Positions 42,226 through 51,542 of a stretch of 64,000 nt of DNA are shown here, piece by piece. The number at the start of each line of letters is the position of its first letter. The stretch's first letter is position 1. The translations under genes were made by a program, and so were the position numbers. The notes beneath the pieces were generated by a model. It did no database searches, was not told the origin of the DNA, and was given only the letters and a program-made list of their open reading frames with translations. The stretch lies in assembly GCA_029263095.1 (NCBI GenBank), contig JAJCYA010000079.1:1-64000 (forward strand), given 5' to 3'. Origin of the DNA: Acidimicrobiia bacterium (GTDB taxonomy: Bacteria > Actinomycetota > Acidimicrobiia > Spongiisociales > UBA11373).

Positions 42226-43605
42226 CTACCCCCTCACGATCCGGTAGACGGTTCCGATCGAATTGACCAGCAACAGCTCGCCGTCACCGTCGACTCCGAA
42301 TGAGGCCCAGTTCTTCCCCGCCCCTTCGAGCATCTCAGTCCAGTCCCACTCGTTGGTCACTTGGCCGCCCACGTAGTTGAAGGAGCGAACCGAGCCGTTG
42401 CACCAGTCGGCGTACAAGTAGTGGCCGACCAGCTCAGGGATGGCGGTACCGCGGTAAACGTATCCACCGGTGACCGAGCACCCGCTTTCGTGGCTGTACT
42501 TGAGCGTCGGTGATTCCCATCCGGTCATGTCGCAGCCGTCGGAAGGCAGATAGCAGTCGGTCGCTTCGAAGTTGGGCCATCCAAAGTCGAGGCCGGGAGT
42601 GTCGATGGAGGCGACGTTGATCTCTTCCCAGTTGGCCTGGCCGACGTCTCCGATATAGACGAGTCGGGTTTCGTGATCGATAGAGAATCGCCAAGGATTT
42701 CGTAGCCCGTACGCCCAAATCTCGTCGCGCCCATCGTCGGTACCGGGGAAAGGGTTGTCGGCCGGAATGGCGTACGGATCCCCGCTGTCGATGTCGAGAC
42801 GCAGCAGGTTGCCTTGGAGGCTCGACAGGTCTTGGCTCGAATCGTCGCCGAGGCCGCCATCACCGAGCGCCACCCACAGGTTCCCCTCAGGGCCGAATTG
42901 CAGCATGCCGGCACGGTGCCGGATGCCCTGCTGATCGACTTCGAACAGGACCGATTCGGTGGACCGGTCGCCCACCCCGGCCCCGATACCCGACGTAGAG
43001 AATTCACTGAGGCGGGAGTCGAGTTCGGAGTCGGTGTAGTACAGGAACATTCGGCCGTTCGAGGCGTAGTCGGGGTGGAAGGCCAACCCGAGCAGCCCAT
43101 TCTCAATGCCACCTGAGCCGACTCTGTCGGTGAGGTCGAGAAACGGTTCCGTTCGAAGTCCGTTGTTGTCGATGACGACGACGCGACCCTGACGCTCGAG
43201 GACGAATATGCGGTCGTCTCCGGGGATGCTTCCGGCGTACACAGGGAATGGGATTCCGGTTGCGAGCTCTTCGAGTCGGAGCTGGAGGGCGCTGATGTCA
43301 CCCCCGCCGCTCGGGCCTGTCACTTCTGTCACAACCGTAGTCACTGTGGATGTGGGCGTATCTGCGATGGTCGTGTCGCTGCCGAGGGTGGTTGTGGAGG
43401 TGGCGGTGGTCGTGGAGGTGGTCTCGCCCACCGCTTGTGGGGAGAAGGGATTCTCGACCAGGAGAAGGAAACTCACCAGGCCGGCGAGCGCGATGATGCT
43501 GATCAGTGACAGGGGGAGGTTGGGTCCGCGAAACGGCGATCCGGGGCCGCTACCTGCTTCAGTCCGAAAGGCTTCCTGGCCTTCCCATGGGTCCTTGGTG
43601 CTCAT
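42226..43605 (-). CDS. PQQ-dependent sugar dehydrogenase-type beta-propeller, membrane-anchored
   Basis: A 459-residue protein: cytoplasmic N-terminus, one membrane segment (LSLISIIALAGLVSFLLLV), a Thr/Ser-rich linker and a six-bladed propeller of the soluble glucose/aldose dehydrogenase type. GLLGLAFHPDYASNGRMFLY, GDGGLGDDSSQ, YGLRNPWRFSID and DVGQANWEEIN are family marks, including the catalytic His-type and Arg residues. It likely oxidises a sugar outside the cell if PQQ is available. No PQQ genes are in the window. Confidence 0.88.
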   Translation of the reverse strand: MSTKDPWEGQEAFRTEAGSGPGSPFRGPNLPLSLISIIALAGLVSFLLLVENPFSPQAVGETTSTTTATSTTTLGSDTTIADTPTSTVTTVVTEVTGPSGGGDISALQLRLEELATGIPFPVYAGSIPGDDRIFVLERQGRVVVIDNNGLRTEPFLDLTDRVGSGGIENGLLGLAFHPDYASNGRMFLYYTDSELDSRLSEFSTSGIGAGVGDRSTESVLFEVDQQGIRHRAGMLQFGPEGNLWVALGDGGLGDDSSQDLSSLQGNLLRLDIDSGDPYAIPADNPFPGTDDGRDEIWAYGLRNPWRFSIDHETRLVYIGDVGQANWEEINVASIDTPGLDFGWPNFEATDCYLPSDGCDMTGWESPTLKYSHESGCSVTGGYVYRGTAIPELVGHYLYADWCNGSVRSFNYVGGQVTNEWDWTEMLEGAGKNWASFGVDGDGELLLVNSIGTVYRIVRG

Positions 43606-43760
43606 TGAGGCCCACAGTCTGCCATGTGGCCCGGGTCCTTGAAGCGCCTTCGCCTGGTCTTGCGCTTTTGAGGCCTGTATCGGGATGGTCGGGCGTGCTC
43701 ACGGCAACGATCCCGGGTGCCCGATGTGTGAGATCGCCACTTCAATAGCGGTCAACACGA

Positions 43761-43792
43761 GTGATCCCCGGTGCCGCGACACCGGGGATCAC
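43761..43792 (-). terminator. Hairpin downstream of the secreted helical protein gene
   Basis: The arms gtgatccccggtg and caccggggatcac form a perfect 13-bp stem with a 6-nt loop. It lies 16 bases beyond the minus-strand stop at 43809. Few T residues follow on either strand, so it may act as a transcript end stabiliser or a weak terminator. The rest of 43606-43808 shows no gene. Confidence 0.6.
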
Positions 43793-43808
43793 GATTGGGC
43801 GGGAGTCG

Positions 43809-44639
43809 CTACCCGACGCTTGCTGGAGCATCCGTTGGGGCGAGGTCGGCCCGAGCCACGTCGGTGGCTGCATCGGACCCGTTGACCAGGCCGCGGAGGA
43901 ACTCGACGATCTTCTTGCCGTCGGCGTGAGCGGCCCTGACGTTCTGGCGGGCCGCACCGAGGTCCGCACGTCCGGCTTCCAGGATCGCCTGGGCGGGCTC
44001 CGGCCAGTCTCTCGCCTGGAGGCCGATCACGTTTCCGGCCACCGGACTGGCGAGTCGGTATGCCTCGCTGATGCTGTCGGTCCCCTGTTCGAGGAGGCGC
44101 CATGCCTCATCGACATCGAATCCGGCTTCTTCGAAGCGGGCGATGATCTCGGCCAGTTTGTCGGCGTAACGCTCCAGCTTGCCGGTGGCGAACACGAGCG
44201 TGTCGGAGGCAATGACCTCGAAGGTCTTCGGCGCCAGAACATGCTGGATCTTGTAGTCACCGATGTGTTCGATCAGGTCGCGCAGCTCCGCCAGGGTCGT
44301 AGCCGACTCGATCTGACGGGCGAGCGATTCGAGGCCCGAGGCGGCGGTACCGATGTCGCCCAGTAGCTGACCGGCGTGCTCTGCGGTGATGTGGTCGGCG
44401 TTGGCGATCTTGGACCGCAACCGTCCCAGCGCCTCCAGTTGTCTGTCGATCACCTCGAGGGCTCGCGCCTTGATTCCGCTGAGATCGCGCACGGGCCGGT
44501 CACTGGGACGGTCGGTGAGTTCGAGGTCTGTTTCCCGGCCTGTCTCGGTGGAGACATCATCGAGGGCGAAGGCAGTGCTCGGTATGGCGACTAGCGCCAT
44601 GACGAGTGCCACGCTGGCGGTACGTTGCAGGGTCTTCAT
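43809..44639 (-). CDS. Secreted helical protein of unknown function
   Basis: A 276-residue protein with a cleavable signal (SVALVMALVAIPSTAFA). The mature part is almost all helix, rich in Ala, Leu and Asp/Glu: KARALEVIDRQLEALGRLRS, IESATTLAELRDLIEHIGDY and KLERYADKLAEIIARFEEAG suggest coiled coils or a helical bundle. I do not recognise a family. It is followed by a hairpin and preceded, on the same strand, by a small acidic lipoprotein gene, so the two may form an operon. Confidence 0.75.
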   Translation of the reverse strand: MKTLQRTASVALVMALVAIPSTAFALDDVSTETGRETDLELTDRPSDRPVRDLSGIKARALEVIDRQLEALGRLRSKIANADHITAEHAGQLLGDIGTAASGLESLARQIESATTLAELRDLIEHIGDYKIQHVLAPKTFEVIASDTLVFATGKLERYADKLAEIIARFEEAGFDVDEAWRLLEQGTDSISEAYRLASPVAGNVIGLQARDWPEPAQAILEAGRADLGAARQNVRAAHADGKKIVEFLRGLVNGSDAATDVARADLAPTDAPASVG

Positions 44640-44662
44640 CGTCTGCTCCTTGGTTGCGTTTC

Positions 44663-45013
44663 CTAGAGGTCTGAGAACAGGTCGTCCAGCTCGTCGAGTA
44701 GCGCGTCGAGGTCTTCGAATTCGCTCAACTCCTCGTCGAGATCAGGGGGAGCGACGCTGACGGCAGCCGTGGTTGTCGTGGCTGAGATCGACTTGCTCGC
44801 CTCGGTAGTCGTGCTGGTTGGGGCGGTTGTTGTCGAGGTCTGGGTGGTGTCCCCACTCGAATCCGAGCTGTCACCGGTATCCGCAGTCGTTGCCGGGGTT
44901 GTGGACTGCTCCGTTGTGGTGCTGGGCGGACTACACGCCGTGAGTGCGAAGAGCGCAACCAGCGATGCAAAGAGCAGGTGCCGCAGATGTGCCGCGACGG
45001 TCTGCCGTCCCAT
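44663..45013 (-). CDS. Small Thr/Ser-rich lipoprotein with acidic tail
   Basis: A 116-residue lipoprotein: signal ending LVALFALTAC, a long low-complexity Thr/Ser/Asp linker, and a very acidic tail (DLDEELSEFEDLDALLDELD). No family recognised. The tail could be a short amphipathic helix that binds the helical protein encoded next to it; this is speculation from context. Confidence 0.7.
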   Translation of the reverse strand: MGRQTVAAHLRHLLFASLVALFALTACSPPSTTTEQSTTPATTADTGDSSDSSGDTTQTSTTTAPTSTTTEASKSISATTTTAAVSVAPPDLDEELSEFEDLDALLDELDDLFSDL

Positions 45014-45129
45014 TTCGATTCCCTTCGGTTGGACTCCAACACCATCGGGGGGTGAGATCAGGGCGGGGCAAACCGTTTGTAAGAGTTTGATGAGAGGCCG
45101 GTGGCGCCCCTTCCTACAATCCGGGCGTT

Positions 45130-45202
45130 GCCCTCGTAGCTCAGGGGATAGAGCACCGGTTTCCTAAACCGGGTGCCGCAGGTTCGAATCCTGCCGAGGG
45201 CG
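45130..45202 (+). tRNA. tRNA-Arg (anticodon CCT)
   Basis: The acceptor GCCCTCG pairs with CGAGGGC. The D arm GCTCAGGGGATAGAGC, the anticodon stem CCGGT/ACCGG around TTCCTAA (anticodon CCT), and the T arm GCAGGTTCGAATCCTGC are all canonical. CCA is encoded at 45203-45205. A TACAAT at 45115-45120 is a likely -10. tRNA-Arg(CCT) genes are common integration targets. Confidence 0.96.
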
Positions 45203-45233
45203 CCAGAAAACTCCGTGTCAGAGGGCTAGCCCG

Positions 45234-47117
45234 TCAGTGCGATGAGCGCAATGGTCGCCAGCGCCTGGGCCCGAACTGCTTCGTCATTCTCGAACTCCAG
45301 CAGCTCTCGATGCACGAGCGGATCGAGCAACTCCTGGAGACGGGGCCATCGAGTCCGGCCATCGCGGCAAGTCCGGCCTGCGTAAACGCCGCGCCCAGCA
45401 CGGCCGCATCCTGGAGCAGCTCCCGGGTGTCCGAAGGCAGGCGATCGAGTCGCGCTCCGATCACGGCGCGCACCGTATCCGGCACCGGGATGTCCGAGAG
45501 ATCCCGCGTCGGTGTACAGCAGACATCGTCCTCTGTCACCAGGTCGCCCTCCGCGATCAGCATGCGAACCAGTTCGACCGCATACAGTGGGATGCCATTG
45601 GCGCGTCCATTGATCGCCGTGATGAGGTCTTTGCTTATGCCCTGAACCATCCCGGCGACGAGCTCCGTCATCTCGGCGTCGGCGAGCGGACCAAGGTGCG
45701 CCGACGTAAAATTGCGCCGTTCTGCACCCCAACCGGGCGCGGCTTCCAGCAGATCAGGCCGTGCCAGGGTGAGGACCAGGATCGGGTGGCGAGGAGAACC
45801 CTCAACCAGCTCGCGCACGAAATCGACGAGCCCGGCGTCCGCCCAGTGGAAGTCTTCGAACACGAGCAGAGTGGGGCTCCGCTCAGCGATGTGCTGGAAG
45901 AAGCTCCGGATGGCAGCGAAGAACTCGCTGCGCTCTCCGGTGGGCGCCCCGTCGAGGCCAAGCAGCGCGGCCAGGCGGGGCTCGATCCAATCCTGATCCG
46001 CAGGCGACGGCACATACTCGGCAACCGCGGTCCGTAGCTTGGTTCGGCTTCGAAGGGGATCGTCGGTTCCGGCAATTCCGGCCCGCTGTCGCACCATTTC
46101 ACCCAGCGCCCGGAACGGAAGACCTTGGTCGTAGGCGGGTGAGCGGCCGTCGTGCCAGTGGATGTCTTGGGCGAGACCGCCAACGTACTTGCGCAGCTCC
46201 CAGGCGAGTCTGGTCTTCCCGATACCGGCCTCACCGACTATCGACACCAATCGCGCTCGACCTACTCGTTCCGTTGCGTGGAGGGCATCCTTCAGCAGGC
46301 GAAGCTCATCCGCACGACCGACGAAGGCCGGCTCCAAGCCGCTGCTTCGAGCCCGCTGAGTGCGATCCGTTGTCGCTCGAACTGCACGCCACACTGCGAC
46401 GGGGTGGGTCTTCCCTTTGAGCGCATGCTCGCCGCGCGACTCGAACTGAATCGCGTTCCGAAGCATGCGGTACGTGGCGTCGCCGACGACAACCGTTCCC
46501 GGACCCGCGATCGACTGGAGTCGCGAGGCGGTGTTGACGAGGTCGCCAACGACGAAGCCTTGCTCCGGGCTTGCCGGAGCGACTGAGGCCTCGCCGCTGA
46601 GAACACCGACGCGCACGGAGAGGCCGCCATCGTCCAGTTCATCTCCCAGACGGGCGGCCATGTCGGTGAGTTCCAAGCCGGCTCTGACCGCCCGTTCTGC
46701 ATCGTCCTCGTGCGCAACGGTCGCTCCCCAGACGGCCATCACAGCATCCCCGATGAACTTCTCTACATCACCGCCAAACCTCTGGATTACCTCTCGCGTG
46801 CGGTCGAAGTATTCGGTCAGGGCCGCCCGCACTACTTCGGGATCACGCGCCTCCGAGAATTCGGTGAAACCGACCAGGTCGGCGAAGAGAACGACGACGA
46901 ATCGACGTTCGTGCGGGTCGCGATCGAGCGAGGCGACCTCGTCTGTGCCGTCTTCGGGCTGCGAGCCGCCGAGCGCTTTCCCACATTCACCGCAGAACCT
47001 ATCGGCGGGGTCGTTGGACGCCCCGCACGCAGGACACACAGCGCTGAGCGGCTGGCCACAGTCACGACAGAACCTGCGGCTTGGCTTGTTCTCGCTCCCG
47101 CAGTTGGCGCACACCAT
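45234..47117 (-). CDS. Class III cyclase-AAA ATPase regulator, frameshifted and shortened at the 3' end
   Basis: From the ATG at 47117 (627 residues): a double zinc ribbon (CANCGSE, FCRDCG, CPACG, FCGECG), a class III nucleotide cyclase domain (VLFADLVGFTEFSEARD and FIGDAVMAVWG with both metal Asp residues), then an AAA domain (GEAGIGKTRL, LLVFEDFHWAD). Family members usually continue with TPRs to about 1000 residues. Here the frame breaks in a run of four G at 45342-45345: a +1 frame resumes sensible sequence (RLQELLDPLVHRELLEFEND) and stops at 45226. Both frames end just short of tRNA-Arg. The cyclase domain itself is intact. Confidence 0.8.
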   Translation of the reverse strand: MVCANCGSENKPSRRFCRDCGQPLSAVCPACGASNDPADRFCGECGKALGGSQPEDGTDEVASLDRDPHERRFVVVLFADLVGFTEFSEARDPEVVRAALTEYFDRTREVIQRFGGDVEKFIGDAVMAVWGATVAHEDDAERAVRAGLELTDMAARLGDELDDGGLSVRVGVLSGEASVAPASPEQGFVVGDLVNTASRLQSIAGPGTVVVGDATYRMLRNAIQFESRGEHALKGKTHPVAVWRAVRATTDRTQRARSSGLEPAFVGRADELRLLKDALHATERVGRARLVSIVGEAGIGKTRLAWELRKYVGGLAQDIHWHDGRSPAYDQGLPFRALGEMVRQRAGIAGTDDPLRSRTKLRTAVAEYVPSPADQDWIEPRLAALLGLDGAPTGERSEFFAAIRSFFQHIAERSPTLLVFEDFHWADAGLVDFVRELVEGSPRHPILVLTLARPDLLEAAPGWGAERRNFTSAHLGPLADAEMTELVAGMVQGISKDLITAINGRANGIPLYAVELVRMLIAEGDLVTEDDVCCTPTRDLSDIPVPDTVRAVIGARLDRLPSDTRELLQDAAVLGAAFTQAGLAAMAGLDGPVSRSCSIRSCIESCWSSRMTKQFGPRRWRPLRSSH

Positions 47118-47188
47118 CGAGCGTCGCACTCCTCGACTCGAAAGCCAGGCTACCCCCGTACCCGGACGCCGACCGGACGTGGCTGTCG

Positions 47189-47617
47189 CTATGGCGTGGG
47201 TGAGCCCTGTACGTCGCGGAATCGTCTTGCGAGGCTCTCGAGAGCGGTGCGTGCGACGTAGTGAATCTTCAGCAGTTCCTCGAAGTCGGACGACTCGAGT
47301 GTCAGCAGCATCACATCGTCGACTGCGACGACGGTCGCGCTGCGCGGCTCCAGATCGAAGAGCGAGATCTCGCCGAAGAAGTCGCCTGCGGTCATCTGTG
47401 CGACGACTCGGCCTCCTGCGGTTATCTCGACGCTGCCCTCGACGATTATGCACAGGGAGTCGCCGGGATCACCCTCCCGCACCACTGTCGTCCCCGAGGG
47501 GTGAACGACCTCGCTGGTCATGTGCGCGATATCGAAGAGAGTCTCCTTGGTCAGGCCCCGAAAGATCGGCACTCGCCGCAGAGCATGCAGTTTCGTCAGT
47601 GGAGTACTCATCGCCAT
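47189..47617 (-). CDS. Stand-alone cyclic nucleotide-binding domain protein
   Basis: A 142-residue CAP/CRP-type sensor without a DNA-binding domain. VPIFRGLTKETLFDIA opens the domain, and the phosphate cassette is GDFFGEISLFDLEPRSATVV with Glu and Arg positioned to bind cNMP. It lies 71 bases upstream of the cyclase gene on the same strand, so the pair may be a synthase-sensor unit. An output partner is not visible. Confidence 0.88.
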   Translation of the reverse strand: MAMSTPLTKLHALRRVPIFRGLTKETLFDIAHMTSEVVHPSGTTVVREGDPGDSLCIIVEGSVEITAGGRVVAQMTAGDFFGEISLFDLEPRSATVVAVDDVMLLTLESSDFEELLKIHYVARTALESLARRFRDVQGSPTP

Positions 47618-47725
47618 GATCGGCAGCCACCGTAGCCAATACTGGACATCTGCGACGCCCAGCCATTCTGGTTCACCGCTCCTCGGCTACGGGCGTAGGG
47701 TGAGGGAACGCAGGAGAGGACGTTG

Positions 47726-50545
47726 ATGAGCGCTGATGAGGGCATGGCGACTTCAGGCCCGGGAGCCGGGTTCATCGATCGGGCCGCGGGACTACGCAAG
47801 AACCCGCTGCTGAGATCGAGCCGCTCGGTTCTGTTTGTGGTCTTGGTGCTCGTAGCGACCGCCTGCTCATCCGAGTCCCAGCCGACCGAGGTTTCGACGA
47901 CGGCGGATGACAACGGAGACTCGCAGAGTCAAACCGATCCGGCCGCATCGCCCGACGTCCTCGTGCTTCCCACCCTTCCGCTTCTGTCCTCCACAGCCGA
48001 TGTAGCAGAGCCTGGGGCGACAATCGACATTGTCGGCGACTCGCGCCTCAGCGGTGAGGTCTTCCTCGTAGGACCCGCAGGCGATCTGGCCTCTGCTCCG
48101 ATGGATGGGGGGTCGGCATCTTTGTCGATTCCGGCCGGGCTGGTCCCGGGGCGCTACGGGCTGCGGTTGGGCGATGGTGCCGCGATGGGGATTGTGACCG
48201 TGATGGAGAGCCCTGGGCTCGCACTGCTCGGAGCCGGATTCGTCGAACCAGGCGAGGCTGCTCAGGTCGATGTCGTCGTCCACGGGCTCAGCGGTGGCAT
48301 GGTGGCGGCCATCGAGACTAGGGCGGGCGATGGCACGATTGAGCGACTCGCTCCGCATCCGATGCTGGGGCTCGCCCCCATCCCGGTGATGGCAAGCTTC
48401 ACTGGGTTGTCCGAGGGGAGACACCAACTCGCCTTGCCGGCCGGTTTCGAGGGGACGGTACGAGTCGTGGCCGGCCCGTCCGATGTGGTGGCAGACCCGT
48501 ACTCGGAAATAGATCCGAGCGTTGTATCCAGCGGGCTCCGCATCCGGATCTGCGACGCACCCAGCGGCATCGTTGGTGATTTGGGGTCCGGTGGTGTTGT
48601 GAGAGTCCAGACCGCAGGGTCGTCATCCATCGCTCGAGATAGGACCGAGGATGGCGCCTTTCAGTTGGATCTTGTTGCGGGATGGTCTTTGGTATCGGCG
48701 ACACGCGACGACGGAAGCGTCCCGGCCGGGTCGCCCCAGCTCGTCAAGGTGGGTTGCGGGGAAGTGGTCGATTTGGCTGATCTCGAAGCGCCGGCCGAGG
48801 TTGGCCCCGAGGCGGGTGAGTATCTGGGTGGACTGACGCTCGATGACCTCTGGGTGTACACGACGACCGCGACCGGTGATCTCTCCTTTGAGCAGGAGGG
48901 GTTCGTCGACTGTTCGATCGACGGTGGCGCGCTCGAGGTGACCCTCGGAGCAGATGCGGCCGACCCCTGGCTCTACACCTTGACGATCGGGCCGTCGATC
49001 GAAACGGGTCGCGTCCAGGGGGCGCTACACCTCGACGACATCTTCTCGGGTGGCTCTGCCGACGGCATCCTCGATGGTGAAATCGAGGTCGGTCGTATTG
49101 ACGATCTCGACGCCATTGGTGGGGCATTCTCAGGCCCGATCGATGGGACATTGGGCGCAACAGACATCCAGATCCGCTTCACCTGTGCGGTGTTCTCCGT
49201 TGATGCCTCGACGCAATCCAGCGGCGCAGGTCAACCGGAAGGCTTACTCGTTGCCGCTCGACCTTCGGCGGCTCTCGCGTTTCAGATCGGCGGGGGGATG
49301 AGTTCAGGAGACGAGTGCAAGAAGCTGTTCATAAACAGTTCCCAGCCGGAGGGTGTTACCGGGCTGGACCTGATGATGGACTACTGGGCCGGCGGGCTGA
49401 TGTCGGCGGTGCCGCGGGTCAGCATCGTGACCGCAGCCGATGTCCGGGTGATGCTCGAATTGGAGGCCCAGCGCCAACTGTTCGGCGTAGACGACTCGGA
49501 AGTAGGGTCGATCGACATCGCGGGGGCGATTGGCTCTGACTTCCTCCTCCACATGGACGTGCGGTCCGCCGGGACCTCGTGGTTCTTTACGGCGACGCTC
49601 TACGACGCGGTGGAGAGTCGTCGTCTGGCCGGGCTCGAGGCGACCGGTGCTTCGGCCGAGACCGCCGCGCTGGCCGCGCTCGATAGGTGGCCGGAGATGG
49701 TCGAACCACTCGCCGCGGCCGGCATCTGCGCTGAGTTCGCTCCCACCTCGGCGATAGTGGACGCCGGCGCTTCCCAGGAGTTCACGATTGAAGTGACGGA
49801 TCTGGCAGGTGAACCTCCCGAGTCTGCCGAGGTGCTCGAATTCTCGGCTTCTTGCGGTACCTGGGCGCCGTCGTCGGGTGCGGTCGAAGGCGATCAGTGG
49901 GATACGGAATTCACCGCCGATGACACTGCTTGTGAGGAGAAGGTCTCCGTCACCGTCGAAGCGGATGGGACGGTGGGTGTGGTGGAGGCCGATGCCGACG
50001 CCACCGTCGCGGTGGAGGCGCTGTGGCAGTTCGCCGTGACGATCACTCTCGAGGATGCCCACAGCACGATCACCGCCGAGTCGTCGGGCGAGTTCTTTGT
50101 CGAATCCGATCTCGACGCCCTCATCGGTGCCGGCACCGGCTTCATCCAGGGTTCGGGCGAGGCGTTCTGTCAGGTCAACGACCTGGTCGAATGGCTCCCC
50201 TACACATTGGTGGCCAATTACAACGTGATGATCACTGGAGCCGTCACGGAGCGACCCGATAACGGACCGGCGACCGTGGAATTCGCTCCGATGGGTTTTG
50301 GTATCAGCTCCGACATGACCTATCTCACCTCTGGCCAGTGCGTCGAGGCTGGGACCTATCACAACGAGCTGTTGGGGTTCCTCGGCACCGGGGTATTGGT
50401 GGGGATGCCTCACTTCCTGGCCAACCAGCCCGGCGGATTCGTGACGTATCTCAATCCAAGCGGCGCTGGTGTTTCCTTCGAGGAGACGCTTGCCGGACTC
50501 CCCGGCGCAACGATCCGAGGCAGATTGTGGAGGCCGGAGCCGTAG
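47726..50545 (+). CDS. Large lipoprotein of unknown function
   Basis: A 939-residue protein from the ATG at 47726 (AGGAGAGG upstream). An internal signal near residues 33-50 (VLFVVLVLVATAC) gives the lipid-anchored Cys after a long N-terminal leader. The mature protein is all-beta in look, with repeated Gly/Asp-rich strands, one segment at about 360-500 and a possible Ig-like domain with a Cys pair (VLEFSASCGTWAPSSG). No family recognised. It is probably a surface protein. Convergent with the propeller lipoprotein gene. Confidence 0.78.
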   Translation: MSADEGMATSGPGAGFIDRAAGLRKNPLLRSSRSVLFVVLVLVATACSSESQPTEVSTTADDNGDSQSQTDPAASPDVLVLPTLPLLSSTADVAEPGATIDIVGDSRLSGEVFLVGPAGDLASAPMDGGSASLSIPAGLVPGRYGLRLGDGAAMGIVTVMESPGLALLGAGFVEPGEAAQVDVVVHGLSGGMVAAIETRAGDGTIERLAPHPMLGLAPIPVMASFTGLSEGRHQLALPAGFEGTVRVVAGPSDVVADPYSEIDPSVVSSGLRIRICDAPSGIVGDLGSGGVVRVQTAGSSSIARDRTEDGAFQLDLVAGWSLVSATRDDGSVPAGSPQLVKVGCGEVVDLADLEAPAEVGPEAGEYLGGLTLDDLWVYTTTATGDLSFEQEGFVDCSIDGGALEVTLGADAADPWLYTLTIGPSIETGRVQGALHLDDIFSGGSADGILDGEIEVGRIDDLDAIGGAFSGPIDGTLGATDIQIRFTCAVFSVDASTQSSGAGQPEGLLVAARPSAALAFQIGGGMSSGDECKKLFINSSQPEGVTGLDLMMDYWAGGLMSAVPRVSIVTAADVRVMLELEAQRQLFGVDDSEVGSIDIAGAIGSDFLLHMDVRSAGTSWFFTATLYDAVESRRLAGLEATGASAETAALAALDRWPEMVEPLAAAGICAEFAPTSAIVDAGASQEFTIEVTDLAGEPPESAEVLEFSASCGTWAPSSGAVEGDQWDTEFTADDTACEEKVSVTVEADGTVGVVEADADATVAVEALWQFAVTITLEDAHSTITAESSGEFFVESDLDALIGAGTGFIQGSGEAFCQVNDLVEWLPYTLVANYNVMITGAVTERPDNGPATVEFAPMGFGISSDMTYLTSGQCVEAGTYHNELLGFLGTGVLVGMPHFLANQPGGFVTYLNPSGAGVSFEETLAGLPGATIRGRLWRPEP

Positions 50546-50558
50546 GCGGATCGGTCGC

Positions 50559-51542
50559 TCAGCCCTCCGGCTGGTACCACTCGCCTATGAAGAGGATCTG
50601 CGAATCATCGCCGGAGAACACGGCTCGGTGGCACAAGAACTCGGGCGGGAAGTAGTCGGGCGTGACGTTGCGGTTGTCCGATCCGTCGGCGTTCATCAGG
50701 TACAGGTCGAACTGACCTTCGAGGCCGATCGCCGAGACTATGTACACCAGCCGGTCTCCGGCGTTCGACCAGCTTGCCAATCCCTGCGTGTAGCCATTCT
50801 CGGTGAGAGGGGTCTCTGCGCCGGTATCGACGGCGATGGTGATGATCTCGTATATGCCGTGAGGTGAGCTGTCGTCGATGAGTCGTTCGAACACGATCTC
50901 TCTGCCGGTCGGGTTCAGACGAGGGTCGTAGTCCCCGAACGGAAGGTTGGCCTCTCCCCACTCACCGGCGCGACGGAAGTCGGTCAGCTGTCTGGCGTTC
51001 GTTCCATCGTCGTCCATCAGCCAGATCTGGCTGTCCCTGGTGAAGGAGATCTGGTTGTCGACCCAGTCGATGTCGGAGTCGTGCGAACCCGAATCGTAGA
51101 GCAGGCGTTGATCGTTCCCTTCGACATCCATCAAGAAGATATCCATGTCTCCATTGCGCATGGTGAGGAAGGCGACCTCCGTAGCGTCGGGCGACCAACG
51201 CCCGTAGACATCCAGGTCTCGATTGTCGGTGAGTCTGCGGTATCCGGTCCCATCGGTCTCGATCACGGCAATCTCCTCGGACTCCAGCGTGTTGTCGCCG
51301 ATTCTCTGTGAGAACACAATGCGGGTTCCGTCGGCGGAGAGGTCGAGCGTGGACATTGGCTCGGGTGAACCAAAGATCAGAGTGACCCGCTGAGTGGTCA
51401 GATCGAGCGCGTAGATGCCCCATCGATCCTGGTGGGGAATCGTGAGGGTCTCGTCGCTCCCTTCGCCCGCGCCGTCGTCACATGCGGGCACCAGGCTGAT
51501 CATCGCTACCACCAAGGCGGGGAGAATGCGTCTGATGCTCAT
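50559..51542 (-). CDS. TolB-like beta-propeller lipoprotein
   Basis: A 327-residue lipoprotein: signal VAMISLVPAC, then several WD40/PD40-like repeats, such as STLDLSADGTRIVFSQ, DVYGRWSPDATEVAFLTMRN and DIFLMDVEGNDQRLLYDS. These are the TolB/DPP6 N-terminal type. No protease domain follows, so a binding or scaffold role is more likely. The ATG at 51542 gives the lipoprotein signal; the longer open frame is rejected. Confidence 0.82.
   Translation of the reverse strand: MSIRRILPALVVAMISLVPACDDGAGEGSDETLTIPHQDRWGIYALDLTTQRVTLIFGSPEPMSTLDLSADGTRIVFSQRIGDNTLESEEIAVIETDGTGYRRLTDNRDLDVYGRWSPDATEVAFLTMRNGDMDIFLMDVEGNDQRLLYDSGSHDSDIDWVDNQISFTRDSQIWLMDDDGTNARQLTDFRRAGEWGEANLPFGDYDPRLNPTGREIVFERLIDDSSPHGIYEIITIAVDTGAETPLTENGYTQGLASWSNAGDRLVYIVSAIGLEGQFDLYLMNADGSDNRNVTPDYFPPEFLCHRAVFSGDDSQILFIGEWYQPEG

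Noticed and set aside
46465-47619. A 384-codon plus-strand open frame
   Set aside because: Antisense to the cyclase and cNMP-sensor genes; Ser/Arg-rich composition typical of GC-rich shadows.
49304-50413. A 369-codon minus-strand open frame
   Set aside because: Antisense shadow of the large lipoprotein gene.
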